Shown here: piece by piece, positions 9,271 through 18,565 of the stretch
Position numbering within the stretch: position 1 is the stretch's first letter
Layout: every line of letters begins with the position of its first letter
NCBI RefSeq assembly: GCF_014199215.1
Contig: NZ_JACIJC010000001.1
Span: 746,001 to 810,000, forward strand
Origin: Sphingobium boeckii
GTDB lineage: Bacteria > Pseudomonadota > Alphaproteobacteria > Sphingomonadales > Sphingomonadaceae
Reading direction: 5' to 3'
DNA: 64,000 nt
Program-made: the position numbers and the translations under genes
Notes under the pieces: model-generated
Databases searched by the model: none
Told to the model about the DNA's origin: nothing
Seen by the model: only the letters and a program-made list of their open reading frames with translations

Positions 9271-10590
9271 TCAGATCGCGCCGGTCAGCGTGGCAACGAT
9301 CGTCATCACCAGGGTCGTGCCGAACGCCCAGCGGAACATGTGTAATTGGTGTTCGCGCAGGCTGACGCCAGACAAGCCGATGAGGATATAGGTGGAGGCG
9401 GTCAGCGGGCTGAGGGGGAATCCAGTCGTCATCTGGCCCATCAGCGCCGCGCGACCGATGGTGAGCGGATCCGAACCCACCACTTTGGCGGTTTCCGCAA
9501 AGACCGGAAGCATCCCGAAATAATAAGCATCAGGCGTGAAGACGAGGCTCATTGGCATACTCGTGATCGCAACGATTTGACTGAGCCAGGGCGCGACCGA
9601 CGCGGGGACGCCGCCAGCCAAGACAGACGCCATGGCGGCGATCATGCCTGTGCCGTTTAAAATGCCCGTGAAGATCCCGGCGGCGAAGATCATGGAGATG
9701 ACCGTGACGACGCTGGCGGCGTATGCGGAAAGTTGCGCGCTCTGCGCTTCGGCCGACCGGCGATTAACGGGTAACGCGATGGCGAACGCCAGGATGAACA
9801 GGAGCGGAGCGGGGATGGGCGGAACGGACACCAGATCGGCATAAAGTCCCTGAAACAGCAGGAGCAACAGCGTCAGCGTCAGCGCAAGATTGAACCAGAA
9901 AATGGGGCTCTTTGCGGCGGGCGCTGGCAGATCAGGGCCGGGGCCGCCCGGTGTGCTTGCGATGAGGCCAGCAGCGCGCAGCCGACGGCGCTCCTGAACG
10001 CCCATCAGAAAGGCGGCGCAGAAAATCCAGCATATCCCCGCCAGCATCGCAGGCAGGACGGGCACGAACAGATGGCTGACATCCGTTTTCAACACGGCCA
10101 TTGCCCGCGCGGTCGGCCCGCCCCAGGGCAAGAGATTCATGACCCCGGCCGACAGGCCGACAATCGTAGGCAGCACGAGCGGGTTCAGCCCCAATCGGCG
10201 ATGCACGGGAAGCAGGGCGGTCACGGAGATCAGGAATGTTGTCGCGCCGTCTCCGTCGAGCGAGACGAGCAAAGGCAGCAGGGCGGTGATGATGCAAAGC
10301 CGCACGGGATCATGATGCACAAAGGCGGTCAATGTGCGCACGAGCGGTTCGAAAAGGCCCGCGTCTATCATCAGGCCGAAGTAAAGAATGGCGAATGTCA
10401 TCATCACTGCGATCGGCGCGACGATCTTGAGGCCTTCGATGCTCATGGTTGTAAGGCCATCGCCGAAGCCGCAGAGCACGGCGCTGACCATCGGTACAAG
10501 GATCAGCGCGACGAGGACTGGCATCCGCAGGATGAGGATCAGCGCCAGAAAGGATCCGATGGTCAAAAAGCCTGCCAGCGCCAGGTTCAT
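9271..10590 (-). CDS. CitMHS-family citrate/organic-acid transporter
   Basis: The 439-residue protein is almost entirely hydrophobic, with about eleven or twelve membrane spans, and matches the CitMHS family, which imports metal-complexed citrate or related acids with protons. Typical segments are VAPIAVMMTFAILYFGLMIDAGLFEP, LLVSLDGDGATTFLISVTALLP and LPWGGPTARAMAVL. The start at 10590 (MNLALAGF) is preferred over 10632, which would add a hydrophilic tail; GGGATAAG lies just upstream. It is the last gene of the minus-strand set with the M20 peptidase and the AtuA pair, so it may import the substrate or export a product of that pathway. Confidence 0.87.
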   Translation of the reverse strand: MNLALAGFLTIGSFLALILILRMPVLVALILVPMVSAVLCGFGDGLTTMSIEGLKIVAPIAVMMTFAILYFGLMIDAGLFEPLVRTLTAFVHHDPVRLCIITALLPLLVSLDGDGATTFLISVTALLPVHRRLGLNPLVLPTIVGLSAGVMNLLPWGGPTARAMAVLKTDVSHLFVPVLPAMLAGICWIFCAAFLMGVQERRRLRAAGLIASTPGGPGPDLPAPAAKSPIFWFNLALTLTLLLLLFQGLYADLVSVPPIPAPLLFILAFAIALPVNRRSAEAQSAQLSAYAASVVTVISMIFAAGIFTGILNGTGMIAAMASVLAGGVPASVAPWLSQIVAITSMPMSLVFTPDAYYFGMLPVFAETAKVVGSDPLTIGRAALMGQMTTGFPLSPLTASTYILIGLSGVSLREHQLHMFRWAFGTTLVMTIVATLTGAI

Positions 10591-10609
10591 GGACTTATCC
10601 CGCGTTGCA

Positions 10610-12061
10610 TTAGCGGCGGGCCGACTGGCCACCGCCGAGGGATTTGACGAGGCGGTACAGGAAGGTGCGGCTGTCCATCAGCGATTTGACTCGAACTCGT
10701 TCATTGAGACCATGGACGCCATTGCCGTCGGGATCGCGGAAGATCGCCGATATGCCATAGGTTGGAATGCCAGCAGCCAGCAGGAAGCGGCCGTCGGTTC
10801 CTGCTGTAAGTATGTTCGGAATAACCGGAACGCCGGGCCACATCTCCGCCACCAGCTTTTCGACCGGAGCCATGATGCTGGACGTCAACGCTGGAGCCGA
10901 TGAGACTGGCCCGGGCAGGGAGACAAACTCGATCCGCACCGAGGGATCGGCAACTATTTCCACCAGCCTGTCTCGGATCGCGCTGACGTCCTGTCCCGGC
11001 AGGATCCTGCAATTGACATTGGCCTCGGCATGTTGAGCCATCGCATTGGCGGCGTGCCCGGCATTGACCAGCGTTGAGACGCATGTGGTGCGCAGCATCG
11101 CGTTCCACTCGGGCGATGCCGCCGAGATCCGCGCGAAGGCGGCGTCATCTGCCCGGCCTGACCCGATTGCTGCCATGTCGGATTTCAGCGGCTCGGGCTG
11201 AAGCGGCGCCAATCGCATGAAGAATTTTCGCACGACTTCGCTGACCGCGACGGGAAATTCGAAAGCACCGATCCGTGATAGGCCGTCGGCAAGACGCGTG
11301 ATGGCGTTGTCCCTGCCAGGTCGCGCACTGTGTCCACCCGGACTGGTCGTGACCAGCCGGAAATCCTGATAGATTTTTTCGCCGGACTGAATGCCGAAAT
11401 GCATGGGCTTCCCGCTGGTGTCCAGATAGCCGTTTCCGCCCTCGTTGATCGCGACGCCGGCCTCAAGGGTGTCCGGCGCGTTCGCCAACAGATATTGGAC
11501 GCCATTGAAGACATCGTAGGTTTCCTCTCCGCAGGTCAGCGCGAGCTTCAGCGTGATGTCCGGCAGGTAACCCTCGGTGCGATAGCGGACGAACATGTCG
11601 ATGAAAGACGCCGCCATCGCCTTGTCGTCCACCGTTCCACGCCCGTAAAAATACCCATCCTCCTCCACCAGAAGGAAGGGGTCGCGCTGCCAGTCCGATC
11701 TTTTGGCTTCGACCACATCGATGTGCGCCACGAGCAGGATAGCGGGTGCCTCGGCACGGCGACCTGTCAATTGCGCAATGAGATTCCCCTGCTTCGGAAA
11801 TGCGGGCGGAACGATGAGCCGCGCTTCATCATCGCCATAACCCGCCGCCTTGAGCCGGGCGAGCATCTTGCGCGCGGCGATCGTGCAGCTGCCCTGCGAG
11901 AGCGAGGTATCAGTTTCGATCAGTTCCTTATAGGTCGCGAGAAATCGTGCGTCTTGTGGATCGGCCGCCGCCTTCGCCGCGCCAGCGAAAAAGGGCAGGG
12001 CGCACGCGAGCGCCGCGAGGACCGGCCATGACCGGCGATGCACGATGGGAGGGCTGCGCAC
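10610..12061 (-). CDS. Secreted M20 family metallopeptidase
   Basis: This 483-residue zinc peptidase has a signal peptide (SWPVLAALACALPFFAGAAKAAA). The M20 metal and catalytic residues are present: His and Asp in VAHIDVVEA, Asp in GRGTVDDK, Glu-Glu in CGEET, and the dimerisation domain after SPGGHSARPG. The family cleaves dipeptides or N-acyl amino acids; here it acts outside the cytoplasm. It starts with GTG at 12061, two bases after the stop of the AtuA-like gene, so it belongs to the same operon. The cleavage target is unknown. Confidence 0.9.
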   Translation of the reverse strand: MRSPPIVHRRSWPVLAALACALPFFAGAAKAAADPQDARFLATYKELIETDTSLSQGSCTIAARKMLARLKAAGYGDDEARLIVPPAFPKQGNLIAQLTGRRAEAPAILLVAHIDVVEAKRSDWQRDPFLLVEEDGYFYGRGTVDDKAMAASFIDMFVRYRTEGYLPDITLKLALTCGEETYDVFNGVQYLLANAPDTLEAGVAINEGGNGYLDTSGKPMHFGIQSGEKIYQDFRLVTTSPGGHSARPGRDNAITRLADGLSRIGAFEFPVAVSEVVRKFFMRLAPLQPEPLKSDMAAIGSGRADDAAFARISAASPEWNAMLRTTCVSTLVNAGHAANAMAQHAEANVNCRILPGQDVSAIRDRLVEIVADPSVRIEFVSLPGPVSSAPALTSSIMAPVEKLVAEMWPGVPVIPNILTAGTDGRFLLAAGIPTYGISAIFRDPDGNGVHGLNERVRVKSLMDSRTFLYRLVKSLGGGQSARR

Positions 12062-12063
12062 GG

Positions 12064-12402
12064 CTATCCTGTCCTGTGAGGCGATGTTGCCCCGTCATCG
12101 GGGATGTCGATGCTCAAGAGGGTCATGCCAAGGCATTTGCCATGCGCATCAAGCGACAAGGATCGTGTGACGCCGGAGCGCAGCGCCTGTTCCAGCACGA
12201 AGACGAGCGCTCCGAGCTGCGCCATTTCAAAGCGCCTTATGCGGCCATGGGCGAATTCGACGAAATGCTGGCCGACACGCTCGGGCGTGAGATATTTTTC
12301 CAGCAATTCATAATGGCGCGCTTCATGGACGATCACGGAAAATTGGCACGTGTCACCTTTGTCGCCCGTGCGCACATGCGCGAGATTTCGCAAGGTCGTC
12401 AT
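12064..12402 (-). CDS. AtuA-related small protein (AtuA-like ferredoxin-fold domain)
   Basis: This 112-residue protein matches the small domain fused to, or encoded beside, AtuA proteins: it begins LRNLAHVRTGDKGDTCQFSVIVH and contains VGQHFVEFAHGRIRRFEM. Its ATG overlaps the stop of the AtuA gene as ATGA, which decides the start at 12402 and implies translational coupling. In other bacteria the two parts can be one polypeptide; here they are split. The biochemical role of the small part is not established. Confidence 0.85.
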   Translation of the reverse strand: MTTLRNLAHVRTGDKGDTCQFSVIVHEARHYELLEKYLTPERVGQHFVEFAHGRIRRFEMAQLGALVFVLEQALRSGVTRSLSLDAHGKCLGMTLLSIDIPDDGATSPHRTG

Positions 12403-13754
12403 GCTGTGACCCACACGATCCCGGGCTCCACCGCATCACGCTCGACATAGGTCGAGGCGATGGCAACGACTTCGCGATCCTGTGCCCAGGCACCGCCGCC
12501 GCCGGCCGGCCCATTCGTATAAAGCGCTTCAACCTCACCGCCGACGGCCGCTGCAGACTTCCTGTCTGCCGCCCGGCCCGCCGCCCTGATCCGCACCTCA
12601 CGCAGGTCGGTCGCTGCCGCAGCGCCTGTCGTGAAATTCGTCGCGTTCACGCCGATCAATTCCAGCCGCAATTCTTCGATCGGAAGCGCGCGCAGAGCGA
12701 GGCGTTCGCGGACGATCTCCAGCGCGAGCTTGCCGCGCTCGACCGCGCCCGGCCCGGCATATGAAATCTGGCCTTCTCCGATGAATCCATCGCGATATCC
12801 GACAGACACTTTCAGTTTGGCGGGGCGCTCGCGGCCCGATGCGCCGTCCATACGAATGCCTTGATCGATTTCGGTAAATGTGATGCGCGACAGATCGGCG
12901 ATTACATCGGATTGCAGATAGGCGGCCGGATCGAAAATTTCGTAAAGAAGCTGTTCGGTGCAACTCCGGATGCTCAATTCGCCGCCCGAACCCGCTACCT
13001 TGGAAAAAACCGCGATCCCGTCTGCGTCTATGTCAGCCATCGGAAAGCCCAGGCGCGCAAGACCGGGTACGTCCTTGCATCCAGGGTCAGCGAAATAGCC
13101 CCCGGTAAGCTGTCCAGCGCATTCGAGCATATGACCGATCGCCGTGCCACGACCCAGACGATGCCAATCATCCTCCGCCCATCCGAAAGCGTGAATCATA
13201 GGGCCGACGAACAGGGCAGGGTCGCCCGTGCGGCCCGTTAGGACGATGTGGGCGCCTTCATCCAGCGCACGCGCGATTGCAAAGGATCCCAGATAGGCGT
13301 TAGCCGAAATGATTTGATCGCCCAGATCCGAAACGGTGCGCCCGTCTTCGAGCGCACCTCCTGCTGCTGCGATGTATTCAGTGACATCATCGCCCACGAT
13401 GGCGGCGATCTTCATGCCATGAAAACCCCTTTCCCGCGCCAGTTCCGCAGCACGCTCCGCCGCTGCAACCGGATTGGCGGCGCCCATGTTGCTGATGATA
13501 CGCACGTTCTTTCGAACGCTCGTATCGATGACGCCGCCAAGCCGCTCGAGCAGCATCAGATCATAGCCGTTGAGCGGATCTTCCAGCCGGCGCAATTGCG
13601 CGAGCGCGATGGTTCTTTCCGCCAGGCATTCGAACACGAGGAAATCCAGATCACCCTGTTCGATCAATTCGATCGATGGTTCGATCCGGTCGCCCGCAAA
13701 CCCGGCTCCGCTGCCGATGCGGATCATCGATTTGGCATTCATGCGACGCGCCAT
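12399..13754 (-). CDS. AtuA family protein (acyclic terpene utilisation AtuA, DUF1446)
   Basis: The 451-residue protein has the DUF1446 layout: GSGAGFAGDRIEPSIELIEQGDLDFLVFECLAERTIAL near the N-terminus, VRIISNMGAANP, and a long C-terminal part with VVLTGRTGDPALF-like segments. AtuA was named in the citronellol/geraniol pathway of Pseudomonas, where its reaction is unclear; relatives occur in many carboxylic-acid pathways. Nothing else of the terpene pathway is present here. It heads a four-gene minus-strand operon with its small partner, an M20 peptidase and a CitMHS carrier. In-frame ATGs at 13742 and 13730 are alternative starts. Confidence 0.87.
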   Translation of the reverse strand: MARRMNAKSMIRIGSGAGFAGDRIEPSIELIEQGDLDFLVFECLAERTIALAQLRRLEDPLNGYDLMLLERLGGVIDTSVRKNVRIISNMGAANPVAAAERAAELARERGFHGMKIAAIVGDDVTEYIAAAGGALEDGRTVSDLGDQIISANAYLGSFAIARALDEGAHIVLTGRTGDPALFVGPMIHAFGWAEDDWHRLGRGTAIGHMLECAGQLTGGYFADPGCKDVPGLARLGFPMADIDADGIAVFSKVAGSGGELSIRSCTEQLLYEIFDPAAYLQSDVIADLSRITFTEIDQGIRMDGASGRERPAKLKVSVGYRDGFIGEGQISYAGPGAVERGKLALEIVRERLALRALPIEELRLELIGVNATNFTTGAAAATDLREVRIRAAGRAADRKSAAAVGGEVEALYTNGPAGGGGAWAQDREVVAIASTYVERDAVEPGIVWVTA

Positions 13755-14139
13755 GCGCTCAAAGTCTTCATTCGATATCCGCTCATTATGGAATGGCTAG
13801 ACTAGCTTGATGCCCATTTCAGCGCGAATGCCAAAAGCCATGGTGCATGTCCGATATCCATCTCCTGTGAGAAGGCATAGGAACATCCCATCAGCTATAA
13901 AAATACATAATACGGATCAGTTAATGTATTTTGAGCATGAATTCCCAAGCGAACGCCTATTTTCATGCTTTGAGCGCATAGGTTGATGCAAATTATTGAT
14001 TTTCAAAACTGAACGGGACTGTCGATGTTCTGCGCGTCCGAAACCGGATTCGCAAAGCACGTTGGCGGGGTCGTTCCTCGCGTCTTCCTGCGGGCTCTTG
14101 CGGCACGGATCGATGGGCATTTATCGATCGGGAGCGCAT
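13755..14139. other. Divergent promoter region between AtuA and aldehyde dehydrogenase genes
   Basis: No gene is seen in these 385 bases. 13890-14010 is clearly AT-richer than the surroundings and lies between two divergent operons, so it probably holds both promoters. No regulator gene is adjacent. In-frame codons upstream of 14140 (to 13996) are not counted because their composition is unlike the family. Confidence 0.5.
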
Positions 14140-15567
14140 GTGAGCGAAATTTTGAAGATCATCAGTCCGGTGGACGGGACGCTCTACCGGGAGAGCCGTT
14201 TTTCGACCGACGCGGACGCCGAAGGCACTCTTGCATCCGCGCTACAAGCTGCTGGCTCCTGGAAGGACTATTCGGTCAGCGACCGCGTGGGAATATTGGA
14301 TGCTTTCGTGGAAGCGTTCATCGCGCGATCGGATGATCTGGCGCGGATGACGGCGTGGCAGATTGGACGCCCGCTCGCAAAATCCGATGAGACTGGCGAT
14401 CTGCACTATCTCTATGAATATTATAAATCGACTCTGCCGGAGTTTGGGGCGGAAGTCCTTCTGGCCGGGAGCGCTGACGAGCGGCGCTTTGCGCGCCGTG
14501 AACCTTGCGGCGTGAACCTTTCGATCTGTGCCTGGAATTATCCGGTCGTCATGCTTTCCAGTCTGATCCTTGCACCGCTGCTCACTGGCAATATCGTCAT
14601 TTTCAAGCACGCACCGCAGACGGCGCATATTTCCGCCGTGATCAACGAGGCCGCTCGCGTGGCTGGCCTGCCCGAGGGCGTTCTCCAGGCGCTTGATCTC
14701 ACCAACGCACAATGTGCGAAAATGCTCGCGTCCGGCAGTATCGATCTGGTCAATTTCGTCGGATCGTCGCGCGGTGGCCATGAAGTGCGTCAGGCCTCCG
14801 CCGCGCAATTCATCCGCGAAATTTTCGAGCTGGGTGGGAAGGATGCCGCCTATGTCATGGCGGACGCCGATATAGCGATATCAGCATCCGAACTGGTGCG
14901 CGCCAGCTTCTCCAATTCAGGGCAATCCTGCTGCTCGGTGGAGCGGATCTATGTGCATGATGCGGTCTACGACAAGTTTCTCGATCAGTTTGTTGCGGCG
15001 GCGCGGCGCTGGACGATCGGCCATCCCGTGGACGAAGTGGTGGAACTCGGCCCGGTGATCAACGCGGCCGCAGCCCGCCGGATAGAAGCTGAAGTGGCGC
15101 AGGCGCTGCAGGCCGGCGCGCGCGACATCCTCGGCTGCCCGACGCCCGACGTCAGCAACCCCGATGCCTATGTGACGCCCAAAGTGCTCATTGGCGTGGA
15201 TCACAGCATGTTGATCATGCGTGCGGAAACCTTCGGTCCGATCGCGCCGATTATGCGCGTCCGGTCTGACGAGGACGCCGTCGCGCTGATGAATGACACG
15301 GAGTACGGCCTGACGTCATCGGTCTGGACGAACGACATCGATCGCGGCCTCGCGCTGGGCCAGCGGATCAACACCGGCAACTTTTATGTGAACCAGGCGG
15401 ACTATGTCGACGAGCATCTGCCATGGGGTGGAATCAAGGCGTCCGGCCTCGGGCGAACGGACGGCTTTTCCTGGGTCGAAAGCCTGACCCGCACGAAGGG
15501 CTATTATGCGCGGCGTCTCGTCCAGCCTGCTGCCGCAATACCCCTCGATGCGCTTGCAGATCGATAA
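14140..15567 (+). CDS. NAD(P)-dependent aldehyde dehydrogenase
   Basis: The 475-residue protein is an aldehyde dehydrogenase that oxidises an aldehyde to its acid. The substrate-proximal Glu lies in FELGGKDAAYV, the catalytic Cys in NSGQSCCSVER, the cofactor and structural motif in CAWNYPVVMLSS, and ETFGPIAPIM appears near the C-terminus. The GTG at 14140 is chosen because GGGAG lies six bases upstream and the length then matches the family; an ATG at 14113 would add nine residues. It is the first gene of the plus-strand set leading to dgcA and dgcN. The substrate is unknown. Confidence 0.88.
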   Translation: MSEILKIISPVDGTLYRESRFSTDADAEGTLASALQAAGSWKDYSVSDRVGILDAFVEAFIARSDDLARMTAWQIGRPLAKSDETGDLHYLYEYYKSTLPEFGAEVLLAGSADERRFARREPCGVNLSICAWNYPVVMLSSLILAPLLTGNIVIFKHAPQTAHISAVINEAARVAGLPEGVLQALDLTNAQCAKMLASGSIDLVNFVGSSRGGHEVRQASAAQFIREIFELGGKDAAYVMADADIAISASELVRASFSNSGQSCCSVERIYVHDAVYDKFLDQFVAAARRWTIGHPVDEVVELGPVINAAAARRIEAEVAQALQAGARDILGCPTPDVSNPDAYVTPKVLIGVDHSMLIMRAETFGPIAPIMRVRSDEDAVALMNDTEYGLTSSVWTNDIDRGLALGQRINTGNFYVNQADYVDEHLPWGGIKASGLGRTDGFSWVESLTRTKGYYARRLVQPAAAIPLDALADR

Positions 15568-15611
15568 GCTGGAGCACCGCATTCGCACTGACGACATGAA
15601 AGGGAGGACAT

Positions 15612-16076
15612 ATGCCGATACGATCAGTCACGCTGGGTTTGGCGTTGTGCACAATTTCTCAGGCGTATGCGGCACCTCCCGTTTCAACGCAGAACGCGCC
15701 TGCCGCCGGGCCGGTCACCGTCGAATATTATTATCGTGTCCGATGGGGCGCGATGGACGAATTTCTGCGCCTGTATCGCAAGAATCATGAGCCGATCCTG
15801 CGCGAAATGAAGAAGGCGGGATGGATCACCCGGATCGAGGAGCGGCAGCCATTCACGCATATGGCGGGCGGTCAGCGCTGGGATATTCGGGTGACGATCG
15901 TGTATCGAGACGCAGAATCGGCCGTTGGTGCCGGAGGCCGCTACGATGAAGCCGCCTTGGCGGTCACGCAGCGGCTATATCCAGATGGCACTGCCCTCGC
16001 CCTCGAAGAGGCCAAACGCTTCTCGTTGATCGAAGAACATTGGGACGTGGTGGTGAAACCGGTTTCAGCCGATTGA
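15612..16076 (+). CDS. Small secreted protein of unknown function
   Basis: A 154-residue protein with a signal peptide (cleavage near AYAAP, residue 20). The mature part (VTVEYYYRVRWGAMDEFLRLYRKNHEPILREMKKAGWITRIEE) looks like the alternating strands and helices of a dimeric alpha/beta-barrel (NIPSNAP-like) fold, but this is a guess from pattern. It lies between the aldehyde dehydrogenase and permease genes with small gaps and is probably co-transcribed. I do not recognise a named family. Confidence 0.7.
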   Translation: MPIRSVTLGLALCTISQAYAAPPVSTQNAPAAGPVTVEYYYRVRWGAMDEFLRLYRKNHEPILREMKKAGWITRIEERQPFTHMAGGQRWDIRVTIVYRDAESAVGAGGRYDEAALAVTQRLYPDGTALALEEAKRFSLIEEHWDVVVKPVSAD

Positions 16077-16135
16077 CGCACCCTGATGGACGTCCGGGGC
16101 CGGGGGTGAAATGGCGCAGCATCGGGGGGGGCAGC

Positions 16136-17521
16136 ATGACACATTTAGCGACACCGACATTCAGCCGCAGCATGAAGATGATCGGCTGCCTGATGATCAC
16201 CGTATCCTGCGTGACGCCCGCCTCATCCGTGTTCATTGTCATTCCCGGCGTGGTCCAGCAGGCGGGATCCGGGGCGCTGATCTGCGCGCTGATCGGCGGC
16301 CTGATCAGTCTGCTGATCGCATATGTCTATGCCGAACTCGGGTCCGCATTCCCGCTCTCGGGCGGCGAATACGCCATGGTGGCGCGCGCGATGGGGCCGC
16401 TTCCAGGCTTCATTATCCTGGGTCTCAATCTGGTGGTCCTGATGTTGGGCATCGCCGTGATCGCTTTGGGACTGGGGACTTATGTCCAGGCGCTTTTGCC
16501 CAACACTTCGGCGCTGGCCGACGCGCTCGTCTGTCTGGCGCTGACGACATTCTGCGCGCTGCTCAGTGTGCAGACGAATGCGCTCATCACTGGCCTGTTT
16601 CTGGCGCTCGAACTCATTGCGTTGGTGGTGGTCGCGGCGCTCGGGTTTCTTGAACCGGTCAATACTTGGGCGTCGCTAATCACCAATCCCATGGTCGCAA
16701 ACGCCGCCGGGCAGATCGCGCCCGCGACACTCAACAATATCGGGCTGGGCACGTCGGCCGCCATTTTCGCCTTCTACGGTTTTGGCAGCGCGGTCTATCT
16801 GGGTGAGGAAACGCAGGGTGCCTCGCGCCATATCGCCCGCGCAGTGCTCTGGGCGCTGGCCATCAGCGTGGTTTCGCAGTCGGTTCCCCTTGCCGCCTTG
16901 CTGCTCGGTGCGCCCGCGACGGCTGAAGCGTTCACATCAGGCACGATGTTCGGCGATTTCGTACTTGCGCGCGGCGGTCCCGGCCTCGCGATGGCGATGA
17001 ATCTGGCGGTCGCGCTCGCGATCATCAACGCCAATATCGCGATCGTCATCCTTGCCGCACGGATGGTGTTCAGCACCGGCAGGGATCAGGTCTGGTCCGG
17101 CCCGATCAATCGCGCACTCGTCAGGATCGATGCGCGATACAAGACGCCATGGGTGGCGACGCTTGTCACCGGCGGGCTGGCCGGTCTGCTCTGCCTGTTC
17201 GATTTCAGCCTGTTGCTGATCGCGTCGGGCACAGCATTGATGGTGGTCTACGGCTTTCTCTGTGCGGCAGTCATCGTCGGACGCCGCAATGGCGCGACGG
17301 CTCACGCTGTTTACCGGATGCCGTTTTTCCCATGGCCGCCCGTGCTGGCGCTGATCGCCTTCGCTTATGTGATCTACACGAACGTCACTGATCCCGGCAC
17401 GGGGGTGGTAAGCTTTCTGGCGACCACAATCGTTCTCGCGGCATCCGCCACCTATTACCAATTCGTACTGAAACGTCGCGGCGCATGGGTGTTGCGCGGG
17501 CCAGAGGGCAACGCATCATGA
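16136..17521 (+). CDS. APC superfamily amino acid permease
   Basis: The 461-residue membrane protein has about twelve hydrophobic spans and APC-family landmarks: the first helix region SSVFIVIPGVVQQAGSGALICALIGGLISLLIAYVYAELGSAFPLSGGEYAMVARAMG and the middle GFGSAVYLGEETQGA. It probably imports an amino acid or small peptide by cation symport. The start at 16136 follows a G-rich ribosome-binding site; an ATG at 16040 would overlap the previous gene and add a non-membrane tail. Its stop overlaps the dgcA start as ATGA, so D-glutamate or a related amino acid is a reasonable cargo. Confidence 0.88.
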   Translation: MTHLATPTFSRSMKMIGCLMITVSCVTPASSVFIVIPGVVQQAGSGALICALIGGLISLLIAYVYAELGSAFPLSGGEYAMVARAMGPLPGFIILGLNLVVLMLGIAVIALGLGTYVQALLPNTSALADALVCLALTTFCALLSVQTNALITGLFLALELIALVVVAALGFLEPVNTWASLITNPMVANAAGQIAPATLNNIGLGTSAAIFAFYGFGSAVYLGEETQGASRHIARAVLWALAISVVSQSVPLAALLLGAPATAEAFTSGTMFGDFVLARGGPGLAMAMNLAVALAIINANIAIVILAARMVFSTGRDQVWSGPINRALVRIDARYKTPWVATLVTGGLAGLLCLFDFSLLLIASGTALMVVYGFLCAAVIVGRRNGATAHAVYRMPFFPWPPVLALIAFAYVIYTNVTDPGTGVVSFLATTIVLAASATYYQFVLKRRGAWVLRGPEGNAS

Positions 17522-18516
17522 ACGCATCGAAGCCGATGGTGATAGAGGCGCGGGCGAAGACCTATGCCCTGAAACGCCCATTCCGGATCGCCTCCAGCCT
17601 TTATGTCGATGCCCCTGTCGTTGAGGTGACTGTCCGTCATGACGGAGTGGCCGGGCGCGGTGAGGCGGCGGGCGTCGATTATGTCGGTGAAAATTGCGCG
17701 ATCATGCTGGAGCAGATCCAGCAGGTCGCTTCGCAGATCGACGCCACGACAAGACCGAGCCGCGCCTGGCTTAAGCCGTTGCTGCCGCCCGGCGGCGCGC
17801 GGAACGCGCTCGATTGCGCACTCTGGGATCTGGAGGCCAAGCACAGCGGCGTTCGGGCGCATGATCTTGTGGGCCAAAGCGGAGACGGCATTGTCACCCA
17901 CATCACGATCGGCCTCGATACGCCGGAAGTCATGGCGAAAGACGCGCTGTCCTTTGGCGAGCGCGCTCTCATCAAGATCAAGCTTGGCTCCGAGAATACG
18001 CGCGATTGCCTGCGGGCGGTCCGCGCCGCAGCCCCCACCGCTCAAATCATCGTGGACGCCAACCAGTCATGGACGTTCGAACAGCTTCTTGCCATGGAAG
18101 GCGATCTGCTGGCCAACGGCGTGACATTGGTCGAGCAGCCGCTGGCCGCCGATGCCGATGATGGTTTGCTCGACTATACCGGTCCTCTCAGGCTCTGCGC
18201 AGATGAGAGCTCCCACGATCGCAGCAGCCTGGCGGCGCTGGCTGGCAAATACAGTGTCATCAACATCAAGCTCGACAAGACCGGCGGCCTCACCGAAGCT
18301 ATGGCGCTGGCCGATGCCGCATCGGCAAAGGGCTTTGGGCTGATGGTGGGGTGCATGGGCGGCTCCTCGCTCGGCATTGCGCCCGCGCTGATCGTCGCGG
18401 CAAAGTGCGAAATCGTGGATCTCGATTGCCCGCTGCAATTGCGTCAGGACATCGCCCATGGATTGCACTTTTCTGGCCATCGTATCAGCGGCCCAAGTCC
18501 GAGCCTTTGGGGCTGA
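17518..18516 (+). CDS. dgcA: N-acetyl-D-glutamate racemase DgcA (enolase superfamily, dipeptide-epimerase-like)
   Basis: The 332-residue protein is an enolase-superfamily member of the muconate-lactonising subgroup. It shows the acid/base Lys in IKIKLG, the metal ligands in VDANQSW, LVEQPL and CADES, the second Lys in INIKLDKTGG, and the GCMGGSSLG loop typical of dipeptide epimerases. Alone it would be called L-Ala-D/L-Glu epimerase. The gene next door is DgcN, and in marine Proteobacteria DgcA racemises N-acetyl-D-Glu to N-acetyl-L-Glu, so that function is inferred. It overlaps the permease gene by four bases. Confidence 0.8.
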   Translation: MNASKPMVIEARAKTYALKRPFRIASSLYVDAPVVEVTVRHDGVAGRGEAAGVDYVGENCAIMLEQIQQVASQIDATTRPSRAWLKPLLPPGGARNALDCALWDLEAKHSGVRAHDLVGQSGDGIVTHITIGLDTPEVMAKDALSFGERALIKIKLGSENTRDCLRAVRAAAPTAQIIVDANQSWTFEQLLAMEGDLLANGVTLVEQPLAADADDGLLDYTGPLRLCADESSHDRSSLAALAGKYSVINIKLDKTGGLTEAMALADAASAKGFGLMVGCMGGSSLGIAPALIVAAKCEIVDLDCPLQLRQDIAHGLHFSGHRISGPSPSLWG

Positions 18517-18565
18517 GTCCCGGCATGACGGCATATGAAATCAGACAATTGGAGGGCGTGAAACC

